A stretch of DNA of 64,000 nucleotides. Source: Brachynemurus nebulosus. Lineage: Eukaryota > Arthropoda > Insecta > Neuroptera > Myrmeleontidae. The position numbers and the translations under genes are program-made. This document shows positions 23,520 through 34,184 of the stretch, piece by piece; within the stretch, counting starts at the first letter, position 1, and each line of letters starts with the position of its first letter. The notes under the pieces are model-generated. The model did not search any database. It saw only the letters and a program-made list of their open reading frames with translations, and had not been told where the DNA came from. Location of the stretch: NCBI GenBank assembly GCA_035578155.1, contig JAPWDM010000012.1, positions 17,457,619 through 17,521,618 of the forward strand. The letters run 5' to 3'.

Positions 23520-24320
23520 GTAGGGCGGAGTGAATCGGGACAGGCGGGTGAATAGAGACGAAACGAAAAATGTGATTCATGAACTTAATTTAAAAATACT
23601 AAATGTAAATGCGAACATATATCTTACTTAAATTATAGTATAAATATTATTCTTTCGGGTAACAATAGTAACTAAGCTTGAAGTTGAATAAAAAATATTA
23701 AAAATTAAGTTTAGATTGACGTCTTCAAACAATACTATTTTTTGTTCCTTAAAGCTTTATCTTAAAATTATTTATTTCGGTGCTCTTATGAATAAATTGT
23801 TGTTTAATCAAAAATCTAGTTATTTTGGAACATATCTGAAGAAAGAAGAGTGCAGACTTTTAGTTGTTTTTATTTTTTTTTAGCGGAAATAATGAGGACT
23901 TGACATTTGGGCTAGGTTGGAAATTAATAGGGACGGAAAAGGTGTGAATAGGGACACTGTATAGGTTAGTAGGAACGTTATATAAAAGTTTAAAGGGACG
24001 AATGTGGGGTAATTAAGGACGGATGAAGCATGTATTGGAACAGAGAGGAGAGTACTTTCAAAGTTATCAAGTCATTCGATATTTTTATAAGCACATTCAG
24101 CATAGCATTTCTATATGCTTTATAAACTTTATTTTAGATTTTACGTTTATTTCGACAGAAAATCATCAAATATTATTTCCTTTTTGAATGAATAAATACA
24201 AAAAATTTGAAATTATATTATATTTTAAATTTAAATTTTGGTCGGCCCTACGGCTTGTCCCCATTCACCCTTTTATCGTCTCTTTTGACCCCAATTTTTC
24301 ATAGAGAAAAATTATATGAT

Positions 24321-24566
24321 TTTTTTTTAATCAACGTAGTTTTAATTGGGATTTCAAGAGTTTAATGATTTCGTTCTAACCAATTACCCAATGATTTAGG
24401 AACCGGATATTCAGGACCCCAATAATTAGAGGGGTCCTGAATATCCGGTTCCTAAATCATTGGGTAATTGGTTAAAACGAAATCATTAAACTCTTGAAAT
24501 CCTCTAATTATTGGGGTCCTGAATATCCGGTTCCTAAATCATTGGGTAATTGGTTAAAACGAAATC
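24321..24566. mobile_element. Foldback insertion inside P4 copy 1
   Basis: Three copies of a 65-75 bp unit: one inverted (about 24351-24420), two direct (about 24432-24500 and 24513-24566). Landmarks of the unit are GTCCTGAATATCCGGTTCC, TAAATCATTGGGTAATTGG and AACGAAATCATTAAAC. ATTATATGAT stands on both sides (24311-24320 and 24567-24576), and copy 2 of P4 has a single ATTATATGAT here, so insertion with an 8-10 bp duplication is directly visible. Confidence 0.85.
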
Positions 24567-24703
24567 ATTATATGATTTTTGTTATTTTTTCAAAAACCAC
24601 CGATATCTTCAAAATTTTTTTGAATACTGTGATAAAGTGACCATCCTCGCATACGTTTTTAATATATCAAATATTAGGTACTCATAAAATAAATACTAAA
24701 AAA

Positions 24704-25364
24704 TTTCGGGGACAGGTCTACCCACACTGTCAACTTCCCATTGGATGCCCTTAAAAACTATTGCAAATGAAAAACTTTTTTTTTAATCCAGGGGTCTCCT
24801 CCTCTGGACTAAATAGAGGCTTTGCCCCTTGCACCACACCGGGGGCTTCGCCTTCTTTACCTAAGGGTGGGGGCACCACCCTTATCAAACAAATGATAAC
24901 ATCATTTGTTATCAAGATACGCGAGACAAAAAATATTTCACAAAAAGTTTCTTATTCCGTTTTTCCGTCTAGTTTTTTTTTTTTTTTTTTTAAATTTTAT
25001 AATAATTTACTGACGTTTTTAACATCACAGAACGTTCTTAGGCCATTATATAATAAAGACATGGTAAAAAATCCATGTATTCTATGTTATGTTAATAAAG
25101 TTAATTCCGTTTTTTTATCACAAAAAACAAACCGCTAATCCGAATTTGCTGAAAACTTTATCCGGGCTTCATTTTTTGATTACGCATCTAATGAAAGTTG
25201 ACATCATCATTTGTTCTCGAGATATGCGAGACGAAAAAAATTCACGAACGAACGAACGAACTAACGAACGCACACACAGACATCACGCTAAAAACGATGG
25301 ATTTGGATTCTAGTGACCTTGAAACGTGGATATATGTCATTATAATAACTTTCAATGGGAAGTT
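24704..25364. mobile_element. Second insertion inside P4 copy 1
   Basis: Absent from P4 copy 2, where an A-run continues straight into ATACGGTGTG. Contains inverted AACTTCCCATTG (24732-24743) and CAATGGGAAGTT (25353-25364), the probable TIRs of a 633-bp element; 28 bp outside the left TIR are also extra. Near the right end are GAACGAACGAACGAAC (about 25246) and CCTTGAAACGTGGATATATG. Two internal phrases repeat (CATCATTTGTT followed by a CGAGA(C/T)A-type sequence at about 24900 and 25205). Frames of 125 and 74 codons have no domain I recognise. Confidence 0.65.
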
Positions 25365-25632
25365 AAAAAAATACGGTGTGGTCTGAATTCGTGCCTATTC
25401 AGCCCGGTCTACGGTATATATAGTAGCTAGGAGCTATAGAGTATAGACAGACAACTTAGTTGGAAAAGTTCACTTATAGAATAACACATCAGAAAGACAG
25501 ACATAGAATAGAAAAGCTCAACGCGTCACCATCAAATGAAAATACATATATACAGTGTACACTGGAAACTAAAATGTCGAAAAAACATTCAAAATATTTG
25601 TTTTATTTAATTTTCTCATAAATTTATATGCA

Positions 25633-27585
25633 TACTAGCTGTTACCCGCGGCTTCGCAAGCGTGAATTTCGTAATTTAGTACGGGTAATTACTTTTATGT
25701 AGTTTGCTAAAATATTTTGTCCCTACTTTCTTATCATAAGCTGAAATGATAGGCTTTATTTATTGGTAAGCTTACTCATCAAAATTCTCTTTATTTTTCA
25801 TTTCTCCTTTTAGCTAGTTATCTAGAAGCAATTGAAAATTTTCAAAAACGAAATGGTCATTTCTTTAAGCATACTTATAGATTAAAAATCTAAAATAAAC
25901 CTCTTAAGAAGGTGTAAACGAATTTGGTATAGAAGTAAAAAAAGTATGTTGATTTGTAGACTTTATACTAAATAAGTATCCTCCCTATTCCTATTGGAAA
26001 ATTTAAATCCCTACATCCCCTATAAATCTGTTTGCATTATATATGAACATTTCCTAAAGTAACTGACTCATTATTGTTGGAGACGCTAGAACAGTAGGCG
26101 CTCAAAATGTAAAGTTTGACCTCTCCCCCAATTTTTTGCGTTTATTCCCAATTTTACTCTTTACAGGATTAATTTTCAAAAAGTATTGAAACATGTACTC
26201 ATTAACTTTATTTTTGACAACTGCGCCCTCCAGTTTCATTCGTGTAAAATTATTTTGGCTGTGAGTAAAACTACTTTAAATTAGTTATTCCAAAACAAAT
26301 CGGACAAATTTAGTTTCAAATTAGTTTTTTTAAAGTGCTTCGCTTCGCTCGCCCAACAGTTCAAAATTCTATAAAAAAGATTAATTCCATTTAATGCTTC
26401 GCTCCGCTCGCCAAACGACTCGTAAGTAACCATTAATATATCTAATTTTCATACTCTGACATCTTTCCATAGATTTTCATATTGATGGTATTAAAATTAA
26501 TTCAATTTTAGATCCTTTTCGGGAACCCAGAACCCTGGTGGACTTTTTAAAATTATATTCAGTTCCTCCATAATTAAACTTTACTACTATCCTTCTCTAA
26601 AGTGAAATTTTAGTAAAAAAGTTTTCAAGTTAACATTTAAATTTTTAAGTATTATTTTTATCGTAATCTTTTGTGTTTCTTTCTTTTGTTTCCGTTTATT
26701 GTTAAAAGAGTATTTTTGATATATCAACTTTTGTCTTGAATATATCAAACTACATAAAGAATATTGTGATAATTTTAACTGGACATGTTGTCGATGTTGA
26801 GATGGTGAAGCGTCTAAGGAATAAATTTATAAAGTTTCACTGAAATCTGTCCCGTTGTTTTTATGTCAGCCGTGTCCATATAAAACCTAACTGATCATTT
26901 TATTATATAAATTCTATATAACTTCAAAAATATCGGTTTTAGGTATAAGAATATCTTATAGTAATAGATAGACTTTACATTTTTCTACATGATAAAAAAT
27001 ATAGGTGACATTTGAAAAAAAAATATTTGCACCATAAACAAAAAATATTTAAAAAAATGCTTTATGTGACTGTCTGTATCAATTCAAAAAGCTGAAATGT
27101 CACTGTCACATAGAATATTAGTAACAATTTCAAGCGAATTCAAATTTGTTCTCAAAAACACTTCAAATAACAAATTTCGTGTCAAATTCCAGTATAACCG
27201 GAAACGGCACCAAGTTAAAAATATTTTAATTAAAATCTTCATAGTTGAAAACTTCTATAACCAAATTTTCAAAAATCTACTTTATTTAGAAGACCATAAA
27301 CTTTTCATGAAGATTCTATTTGAATCATCCTGTACATAACCATTTGGGAGATCACCTTAAAATGTGGCTAAGATTGATCGGGAGGTTAATATCTATATTC
27401 CCTCTAAATTTCAACTCAATAACTTTAATGGTTTTTGAGTTAAATCGGTTCGTACAAACAGACAGACAGACAAATTTTTTTTTAGTTATATTTGGTATAT
27501 ATGTCGAATTTGCTAACTGGAAAATACATTAATACCTAAAAATTCGAAAATTACAGACAGACCCTTCTATTTTATTTATAGATGT
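25633..27585 (+). mobile_element. Dispersed repeat beginning TACTAGCTGTTACCCGCGGC
   Basis: The opening TTACCCGCGGCTTCGC and the closing CAGACAGACAGAC, then CAGACCCTTCTATTTTATTT, match the style of a widespread arthropod repeat with a CTATTTTATTTATA tail. TTCGCTTCGCTCGCC and TTCGCTCCGCTCGCC repeat internally. Class (non-LTR-derived or other) is not decidable here; no reverse transcriptase motif was found. The 80-codon frame at 27097-27339 has no recognisable domain. Confidence 0.5.
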
Positions 27586-27730
27586 TGATGATTGTACCTA
27601 TAGCAAAATTATACAATACTGCCCTCTTTATGTACTTACATTAATTGTACATATTTTCTTACTCACTTACTTGGCGAGATTGCGCAGTCAAAACAACTAC
27701 ATATATCAAATAAAAACAAGTAGATATAGC

Positions 27731-27850
27731 TTGTTTATTTTGTTTGGAGTATGAACATCATATTTATTCCCTTCTCTGTTTTGCAGAATAAAAAAAATGT
27801 GCAAAACAGAGAAAGAAATGGTGTCCATATTCCAAGCAAAATAAACAAAT
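27731..27850. repeat. Hairpin-forming inverted repeat
   Basis: The left arm contains TTTATTTTGTTTGGAGTATG and CTTCTCTGTTTTGCA; the right has TGCAAAACAGAGAAAG and CATATTCCAAGCAAAATAAA. Arms of about 50 bp with several mismatches and a loop near 27785-27797. Likely a very small foldback MITE. Confidence 0.65.
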
Positions 27851-27933
27851 TATATATTAACAGCCATAATAAATCTGAAATCATATACGCACGATAGACG
27901 AGATACACTTGGTCAAATACACTTCGTCAGCTG

Positions 27934-28320
27934 CACAGATGAGACAGATCAAGCCTACATACAAAAAAGTGTGATCCGAAATTTGCAACAAGTAGCAATT
28001 TATACTACTTACGGATTAGTCATCCATCGACTCTTCAAGCGTACACATTCATTGTTAAGTCGTGGCCACGGTGGTGGCTGTTTATTGTTACATCATTAGT
28101 AGCAGGTACATGCATATGGTTGTTCGAGTATACGTATTCATTCCCGCCTTGGACCATCGCTACATACATACAGAGTCACACACAAACATCCACTACCTTA
28201 CACATATCAACACAAACTCTAAATATGTATATAACCTCCCACCTCTCTGCCAAGTCTGATGACGTAAAATTCTAATTACAGTCGGAATGCTAACTATCAG
28301 AATAGTAGTTTGGCCCCTTG
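27934..28320. mobile_element. Family E MITE, copy E2, with exact 8-bp TSD
   Basis: 387 bp, inverted relative to E1. GTCAGCTG flanks it exactly (27926-27933 and 28321-28328). Starts CACAGATGAGACAG and ends TTTGGCCCCTTG. The two copies have the same length, independent duplications and roughly 85-90 percent identity by eye. Confidence 0.88.
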
Positions 28321-28328
28321 GTCAGCTG

Positions 28329-28625
28329 AGTAGGTACATATTGGTTGTTTTGTGAGTTTTGAGCGTTGTGGAAGTCGAAACCACTATCAGAAAATATTTT
28401 TTTAAAAATGAACTTGATACAAAACCAATACTCAACTGACGAATTGTTAGGTAAAAAATTTGTACAGGTTTTAATATAATATAGAATATGAAAATGAATA
28501 AAAGTGTAGTAAGCTGTGATTCTTTACACACAGATACGTGTAAAGTACAGACTGTCGAACAAGTATATGTGAAACATAACTTACCTAGTTAGTATTTTGT
28601 ACAATAATTATTAAGCAATTTCATG
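28329..28625. other. Unassigned stretch
   Basis: AT-rich; a 69-codon minus-strand frame (28322-28531) without motif. Confidence 0.4.
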
Positions 28626-28790
28626 GTAGGACCGGCGAGAAGAGGTCAAGTGGGGCAGTTGTCCGTGGACCCGGGTCTAAAAAAAGAGCCCTCAGTTGGG
28701 GGTCCGGACAAAATAAGAAGACATTTTTTTGCTTGTTAACTATATTTTTAGAAATGTGCCCGGAGTGCCATCATTTCTCTTGTCGCCCTG
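28626..28790. mobile_element. hAT-like element fragment, repeat N copy 1
   Basis: GGACCGGCGAGAAGAGGTCA, TGTCCGTGGACCCGGGTC and GGGTCCGGACAAAA are all matched in inverted orientation around 55380-55505. The GC-rich end sequence is in the style of hAT ends, but no second terminus or TSD is visible here. Confidence 0.45.
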
Positions 28791-29456
28791 TTAGACGTAG
28801 ATAAAATGTTTTTTATATGACATGAGATTTTAAAAGATACACTCTGTATATTATTTGTCGTATAAATATACTTTGTGTTTTAAAAGAGAAATTTTCTAAT
28901 TACAACAGCGAACGCTATTTATTTTATGTTAGTATATAGTTATATTAGTGGTTTACAAGGTAGGTAGGTACCTATATGACGGATTGTAAATATATTTAAC
29001 TTAAATAATTACGGAAATGTAAATGCGTATTATTATGGGTGCCATTTTAACAATAATTATGCAAATGACTGTAACTTTAAAATTAATTATGAGTTTTTTT
29101 TCATTTACAAAATTCAGTGTCAATTTTATTTTTAATATGACACGGAGACAATTTAAAGTTATGCCAGAGTAGGTATCAATTTACAAAAATTTTCTAAAGA
29201 TGCAAATTGGGTTTTTACATAAAATTATCCTCTTAGAATTTTCTAATATAATAAAAAAAGTAAAGTTAACGAATTTATTAGGTAGTTTGGAATATTCTCG
29301 AGAATTATTCGAGACTTTCAAAAACTTTTTCACTGGTAGATACGAGATACCCTACATTTTAATACGGAAACATTTTAAAGGTTGAAAATGTCGCGGTAGG
29401 ATCGAAATAAAGGTCTAGATCGATCTTTACATGGTTAAAATTGTCTTCTAAAGTCT
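28791..29456. other. Unassigned stretch
   Basis: AT-rich. GGTAGGTAGGTACC near 28960. No gene or element end seen. Confidence 0.4.
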
Positions 29457-29718
29457 TGCGGCCGCAGTGGTGGATCCAGAGGGGGGGGGGGTCATAGGGG
29501 TTATGACCCCCCCCTGAGCTGAAAGTATTTGTTACATATTCTTACTATTACGCTAAAAAATTCAAACAAATAAAAGTTAACAAATAAATTTTTAAATTTC
29601 AAACAAACAAATCTATAATAATATTTTTAAACAGTATAATTTTAACTTGGAAATTTTAAAAAGTAAGTCCTTAATTTTTTTTTTTTTAATATAAATATAT
29701 GCGTCCTTGCACCTAGCT

Positions 29719-30082
29719 CAGTGGTTCCCATAGTGGTCTATATTGACTCCCAGGGGTCAATAATAAGCTGCAAGGGGTCCATATTGGCCAAATGAAATTG
29801 GGATTCGCTAAAATGTAAATGGGAGTCTATAGCAACAAAGTAGACGTACACCAAAGCAAGTTTTGGCTTGGTTGTTCTAAAATGTAAAAATGAGAAGTTG
29901 GTGACCTTTTTTTTGGTTGTCACCTGCATTGACCAAAAAAAGGTTATCGACACCTCATTTGGGACAAATTATATTTTCGAAGTTGTTGCTAAATTTATGA
30001 ATTTGTACAGGGGGTGTATCTAAAATCGAAAACCATGGCAAGGGATAGAGATCGACGACACCAAGAAGTTTGGGAACCACTG
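29719..30082. mobile_element. Nested hAT MITE
   Basis: 364 bp starting CAGTGGTTCCCA and ending TGGGAACCACTG. The 8-bp TSD is ACCTAGCT (29711-29718) and ATCTAGCT (30083-30090), one mismatch. CAGTGGTTCCCA ends are a well-known hAT MITE signature. The 71-codon minus frame inside is not a recognisable protein. Confidence 0.9.
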
Positions 30083-30232
30083 ATCTAGCTTTTGAAAATA
30101 GGAGAAAATAACAAATTTTTTTTTAAATGACCATTTATCAAATAACTAGCATAGATGCTGCACATGTGTTTGTTTAATAATGTTTAACTTAACAAAAAAG
30201 AAATTAGAAAGTGCATAAATAAAGCAAAATTT

Positions 30233-30499
30233 TTGCTGAAAAAATATAGGTATTATGTGATCAAGATTTATTATCCAACTATTAGAATATTTTTAAAAAT
30301 CTCGGTTATACTTCTAGTTAGTGTAGTAACAGCAGAAAGATCGTTTTCAACCCTCCGCTGTTTGAAGCCCTGGCTTCGAACATCGATGGGTGAGGAACGT
30401 CTTACTGGACTAGCTCTTCTGAATATTCATCGGGACATTGAAATTAACCCTGATAATGTTATCGACCGATTCGCTAAGAAAAAAAGGAAACTTATTTAA
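30233..30499 (+). pseudogene. hAT transposase C-terminal dimerisation domain
   Basis: The 88-codon frame covers the hAT C-terminal dimerisation region: a YP motif at residues 14-15, the diagnostic AERSFSTLR at 34-42, then K(P)WLRTSMGEERL and GLALLNIHRDI at 59-69. It ends with a DRF segment and a basic tail. The N-terminal BED finger and the catalytic part of a usual 600-residue hAT transposase are missing. The reading frame of the remaining exon is intact, so loss is by deletion rather than frameshift. The ATG is unlikely to be a natural start; the upstream coding region has been deleted. Confidence 0.88.
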
Positions 30500-30948
30500 T
30501 AAAATAAATCATTTTTTTAAAATTATACGAGTATTTCATTTCTTCAGTACATTTGTATTTGCAGCTATCACAATAATTATGTTAAATTGTAAAAATAAAC
30601 TAAACTTCTTCGTTGACATTGGCACAAATGTATAAACATCAATTTTTTAAGTTTTACTCTATTAAATTTTTAACATAAAAGTTACCTAAAACTTTCACAT
30701 AAAAAAAAACAATTCATGCAGATTTTGTTAAATTTGCAATAGCGACCAGTTTGACTCTTCCTCCCCCTTAAATTGAAGGCTGGATTCGGCCCTGATTTTT
30801 AATATAGAATTTACCTATAAGTTTCACATAAAAAAATTCTATGCAGATTTGGGCACCCTTTATTATATTTACAATAACGACTAAAGTGTTAGGTCATAAA
30901 AATTTGACCCCCCCTGAGCTGAAGGCTGGATCCGCCCCTGTGCGGCTG

Positions 30949-31429
30949 CCAAAAGCTCCCAAAATAAACGGTTGGACGGATATTGACCAAGTCTTGTTTA
31001 AATACTATTGACAAAATGACTGTGATGTCAGAACTGTCCCACAGGATTTCGTGGTCCCGAAAAGGACTCAAAATAAACGGCTAAATAGATTTCGACGTGA
31101 CTTTAAAATTAATGTACGTGACCCTGTATCTCTAAAAAAATTCCAAGATTGAAGCACTCCTAAAACTATAGAAATTTACCTATTTTAATGTCATTTAGGA
31201 AGCGGAGTGAAACACTATTGATGTATTTTGATGACAGTATTTCGGAATATGTATTTAAAAGTAATTTGAGCCAAAATTTAGACAATTTTATGCCGGTTAA
31301 ACCGTCGAGTGCATCCAATTAGGTAAGCAAAAAACTACCAACTAATTCCCTTCCCATTTAACAAACTGTCAAAAACAAATTTGAACTATAGACTAATGAA
31401 CTTGAACATATTATACACTTATAGACTTG
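30949..31429. other. Unassigned stretch
   Basis: CCAAAATAAACGG-type phrases occur twice (about 30957 and 31068), hinting at a diverged internal repeat. No gene seen. Confidence 0.4.
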
Positions 31430-31730
31430 TATATCAACGTATACTTGAAGCTTCAAGTTACGTTCATGATACGACCAACTGCTACTTTGTAATCAATGCA
31501 ATGACCATGGTATATCCACAGTAACAATTTTTAGTGTGTTTCCCAAAACTTATGGTCAAATGGAGCAAATAACATTGATAACAGAATTTAACCCTTTTCA
31601 AGAAAAATCTCCAAAATGGTATTGGTTTTAATTTCGACATGTGTATGTGTATACAATTTATGCCTCGTACATTATGTTCCTCGCATATCATACCCCGGTA
31701 GGTACTTCAGTGAAACACCCCATAAATGTT
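31430..31730. repeat. Dispersed repeat K, copy 1
   Basis: Diverged from 42120-42420 in the same orientation: TGTAATCAATGCAATGACC, AACAATTTTTAGTG, ATGGTATTGGTTTTAAT, GGTAGGTACTTCAGTGAAAC and CCATAAA. Roughly 65-70 percent similar by eye. Class unknown. Confidence 0.5.
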
Positions 31731-32499
31731 CCATCTATACTTACTACTATAACATACCCAATGTTCATTGACCTACGATTTGAACCACTTTTTTTTTAAT
31801 TTTCCAATACTAAAATGTCAGCCCACATACTGGCAGTTTTTCTTTTTTTTTAATTATCTACTTTTGTCCAATAAAATTTGCGGTAATATGCTATTATATC
31901 TCTGTATCTACTAAACATTATATAGGTATACATAGAATATTTATTGATGTTATATCCGTTGAAAAATTGTTCACAAGATGGAAACAGGAAATAAAACTGG
32001 AATTGAAAAAGGACACACATAAGGCCGCGAAGCGGAGACTGGTGAAAATAAAATTCATAACTTGAAGAATATTGAAAATAAACAAAGGAAAATTGTTTGA
32101 TTTTCGTTATAAAGAACGTCGGGTTGGTACAGTAACTACACAGTTTGTTATTACAAAAAGACGTTGTCGACTTCAGCCAAAGTCTACACCGCCAATATTG
32201 GCTTGACTTACTACTACTACTAGATCGTTCGCTCGTCAAGTATTGTTATTACAGAATTATATTATATTGTGGGTGTATTGAATAAGTACTTGTATCCATC
32301 CATCTAGTATGTATGGCATGAAGTTGTATCTTGTAAGACTGTAACTTACGTAACGTAAGACTCCTTTGTCTGTTATTGTTATACTCTACTAATAAATGAC
32401 AACAAGCAAGAGATGGTTTGTATTATAAAGAGTGTTTCAATAAAATGTAGATAAATTATAGTTAGCTACATATTTAATAACAATAATAATACATTTACA
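31731..32499. other. Unassigned stretch
   Basis: Includes an open minus frame of 129 codons (31850-32239), Ser- and Phe/Tyr-rich, with no recognisable domain or coding bias; not called a gene. Confidence 0.4.
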
Positions 32500-32501
32500 T
32501 A

Positions 32502-33370
32502 GGTCACCAGATAAGTTTTGCAATACAAAATGTTTATAATCGCAAGGTACTTGCATTTATTTTTTTTATCAAGTTCAACTCATAACTAGACGGTAGCCAT
32601 GCAATAAGTCCCCCTGAACCATTTGTGTACAGAACTAAAACATTAAAAATATCCGAGTGGTTAAAGGACGAATTACGTGCGATTATTCGCTATAACTTTA
32701 TGCGAGGCCTGTTCGTAGATGAATGTGTAGAGAAAAATGAAAACTTTACTCAAAGAAAAGTTTCTTCATCGCACAACTATGTACCGGTGGTATCGTGAAT
32801 TTGAACGTGGTAATTTCAGTGTTAATGATCCTCCAAGAGGTCGTCTTGTTGAAGCAACTATTCCATAAAACGTAGCAAAAGTCGCGTTATTAATAAAGGA
32901 GGATAAACGAGTTGTCCTGATAGTCAGTGCACAGTATAGGCGTCTTGATATGTCAATAAATATTTGCCTAAAATTGTTCAGAAACTTAAAGAGATTCGTC
33001 CAAACTCAAGAATGGATAGCTGGCATTTTCACCACGATAACACTTCTGCTCATCAAGCTCATGGGACAGTTAATTTTTCAGAAAATACTGACATTAAAGT
33101 GCTTGATCATCCTGTATACAGTCCAGATCTTGCTCCTGTGACTTCGCTTTGTTTCCGATTGTGAACGGCTAGCTGAAAGGTCGGAAGTTTGCGAGCGATT
33201 CCGAGCTATTGGCGACCTGGGATCAAGTGTGTTCAGAACTGTCAGAAGAAAAATAGCACGATATTTTTGACAGTTGGTTTTTAGGTACCACTAAGTGTAT
33301 AAGCTGTGACAGAAATTATTTTCAAAAACTTTAATAAATATGGCTGTATTGCAAAACTTATCTAGTGACC
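32502..33370 (+). mobile_element. Mariner element with internal deletion
   Basis: TA at 32500-32501 and 33371-33372. TIRs of about 28 bp: GGTCACCAGATAAGTTTTGC and the complement of GGTCACTAGATAAGTTTTGC, one mismatch in this part, continuing AATACA. Total 869 bp against about 1.3 kb for complete mariners. The transposase is broken (see 32652-33334). Confidence 0.93.
32652..33334 (+). pseudogene. Mariner transposase remnant (DD34D group)
   Basis: Starts in frame with ELRAIIRYNFMRGL and DECVEK; a frameshift then moves to KMKTLL, TTMYRWYREFERGNFS and PPRGR, the second HTH of mariners, followed by a stop at 32866-32868. NVAKVALLIKEDKRV continues the linker. The middle of the protein, with the first catalytic Asp, is deleted near 32920-32960. 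After it come LPKIVQKLKEIRPNSR, WHFHHDNTSAHQA (second Asp of the triad) and HPVYSPDLAP, with the usual following CDFFLF degraded. A final segment KCISCDRNYFQKL at about 33290-33331 plus stop is the typical mariner C-terminus. Multiple lesions: inactive. Confidence 0.93.
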
Positions 33371-33372
33371 TA

Positions 33373-34184
33373 TGTACTTAAGACAAATTTCAAACATAAT
33401 CGACTAGGTACATTATATCTATGATGTGGGTGAAGAATGAGTGAGTATATTAAGTGATTGGTTGGGCCAGTTTTAAAATCCCAAGACTAAACCAACACTT
33501 CGCTGAACCGACGTATGTTCACATTGATATAATCTCGGATCAGGCCTCACACATATTCAAAATTTTACTCGAATATCAACTACTAAGCAAAAAATAAATA
33601 TAATTTTAAATATTCTCTAATATATATCAGAATATACAATCAAAAGTTAAACACATGGTATAATATTAGCCGGTCGAACGTATCAGTAAATATTTCCGGT
33701 ATTAACGACATCAACGCTAGTTGGTTCTCGACCGTACAAAGACGAAAGGATCAAGAGGGTCGAGGGACTGACTCTCTCTCGTAAATGGTGTGATGATTGA
33801 TTAACTGACGTGAAACACTAATATTTTCAAAGTGCTCTCTTCATATAATAAATTCAGCTCTGTCTATGTTGTATTGCCACATATAGACGGCGCTTGCTGT
33901 ATAGAGCTCCATGTGTCCCTGATGATGATGTCGATGATCAAAATGAACAATCAGAATGTATACTGACACATGTCGGTATAAAAAAAAAAATCGACACTCG
34001 AAAAATACATACCATATGCGTCGTCATTCACTATACGATACTTCACGTGTTCGTTTATGACTTTTTAGGTCAAAGTAGGTGTTTATATGTTGTCATTCAC
34101 GTAATCACTTATCGCCTACTAATCATGAGTTTCATGAGTATCTGGATTTTTTTTTTTTTTTTTGAAGTGAAAACTTCTTTAGCG
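33373..34184. other. Unassigned stretch
   Basis: Somewhat less AT-rich around 33690-33800 and 33880-33960. A 109-codon plus frame (33894-34223) has no motif and runs into a T-tract and the tandem duplication; not called. Confidence 0.4.

Larger units (their letters stand above)
23523..25410. mobile_element. TA-flanked pogo-like element, family P4, copy 1, carrying two insertions
   Basis: Ends GGGCGGAGTGAATCGGGACA and the complement of GACCGGGCTGAATAGGCACG, with TA at 23521-23522 and 25411-25412. Flanks CCGTA and TACGG allow ends a few bases further out. Motifs of GTGAATAGGGAC or GGGACGAAT type recur at both ends and inside (about 23521-23560, 23930-24030, 24240-24300, 25385-25410). Copy 2 (60735-61702) lacks the inserts at 24321-24566 and about 24704-25364. 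No transposase. Confidence 0.8.
29465..30940 (+). mobile_element. hAT element, internally deleted, with exact boundaries
   Basis: Starts CAGTGGTGGATCCAGAGGGG and ends with the complement of CAGGGGCGGATCCAGCCTTC. TSD TGCGGCCG (29457-29464) and TGCGGCTG (30941-30948), 8 bp with one mismatch. Inside are a nested hAT MITE (29719-30082) and the last part of a hAT transposase (30233-30499). The right end is duplicated in tandem: GGCTGGATTCGGCCCTG at about 30779-30795 repeats as GGCTGGATCCGCCCCTG at 30924-30940, each preceded by a matching TTTCACATAAAAAA segment. Confidence 0.9.

Noticed and set aside
29738..29953. 71-codon frame in the nested hAT MITE
   Set aside because: Lies between CAGTGGTTCCCA ends of a short non-autonomous element and has no transposase motif.
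31850..32239. 129-codon minus-strand frame as a gene
   Set aside because: No domain, biased to Ser, Phe and Tyr as expected for an AT-rich chance frame.
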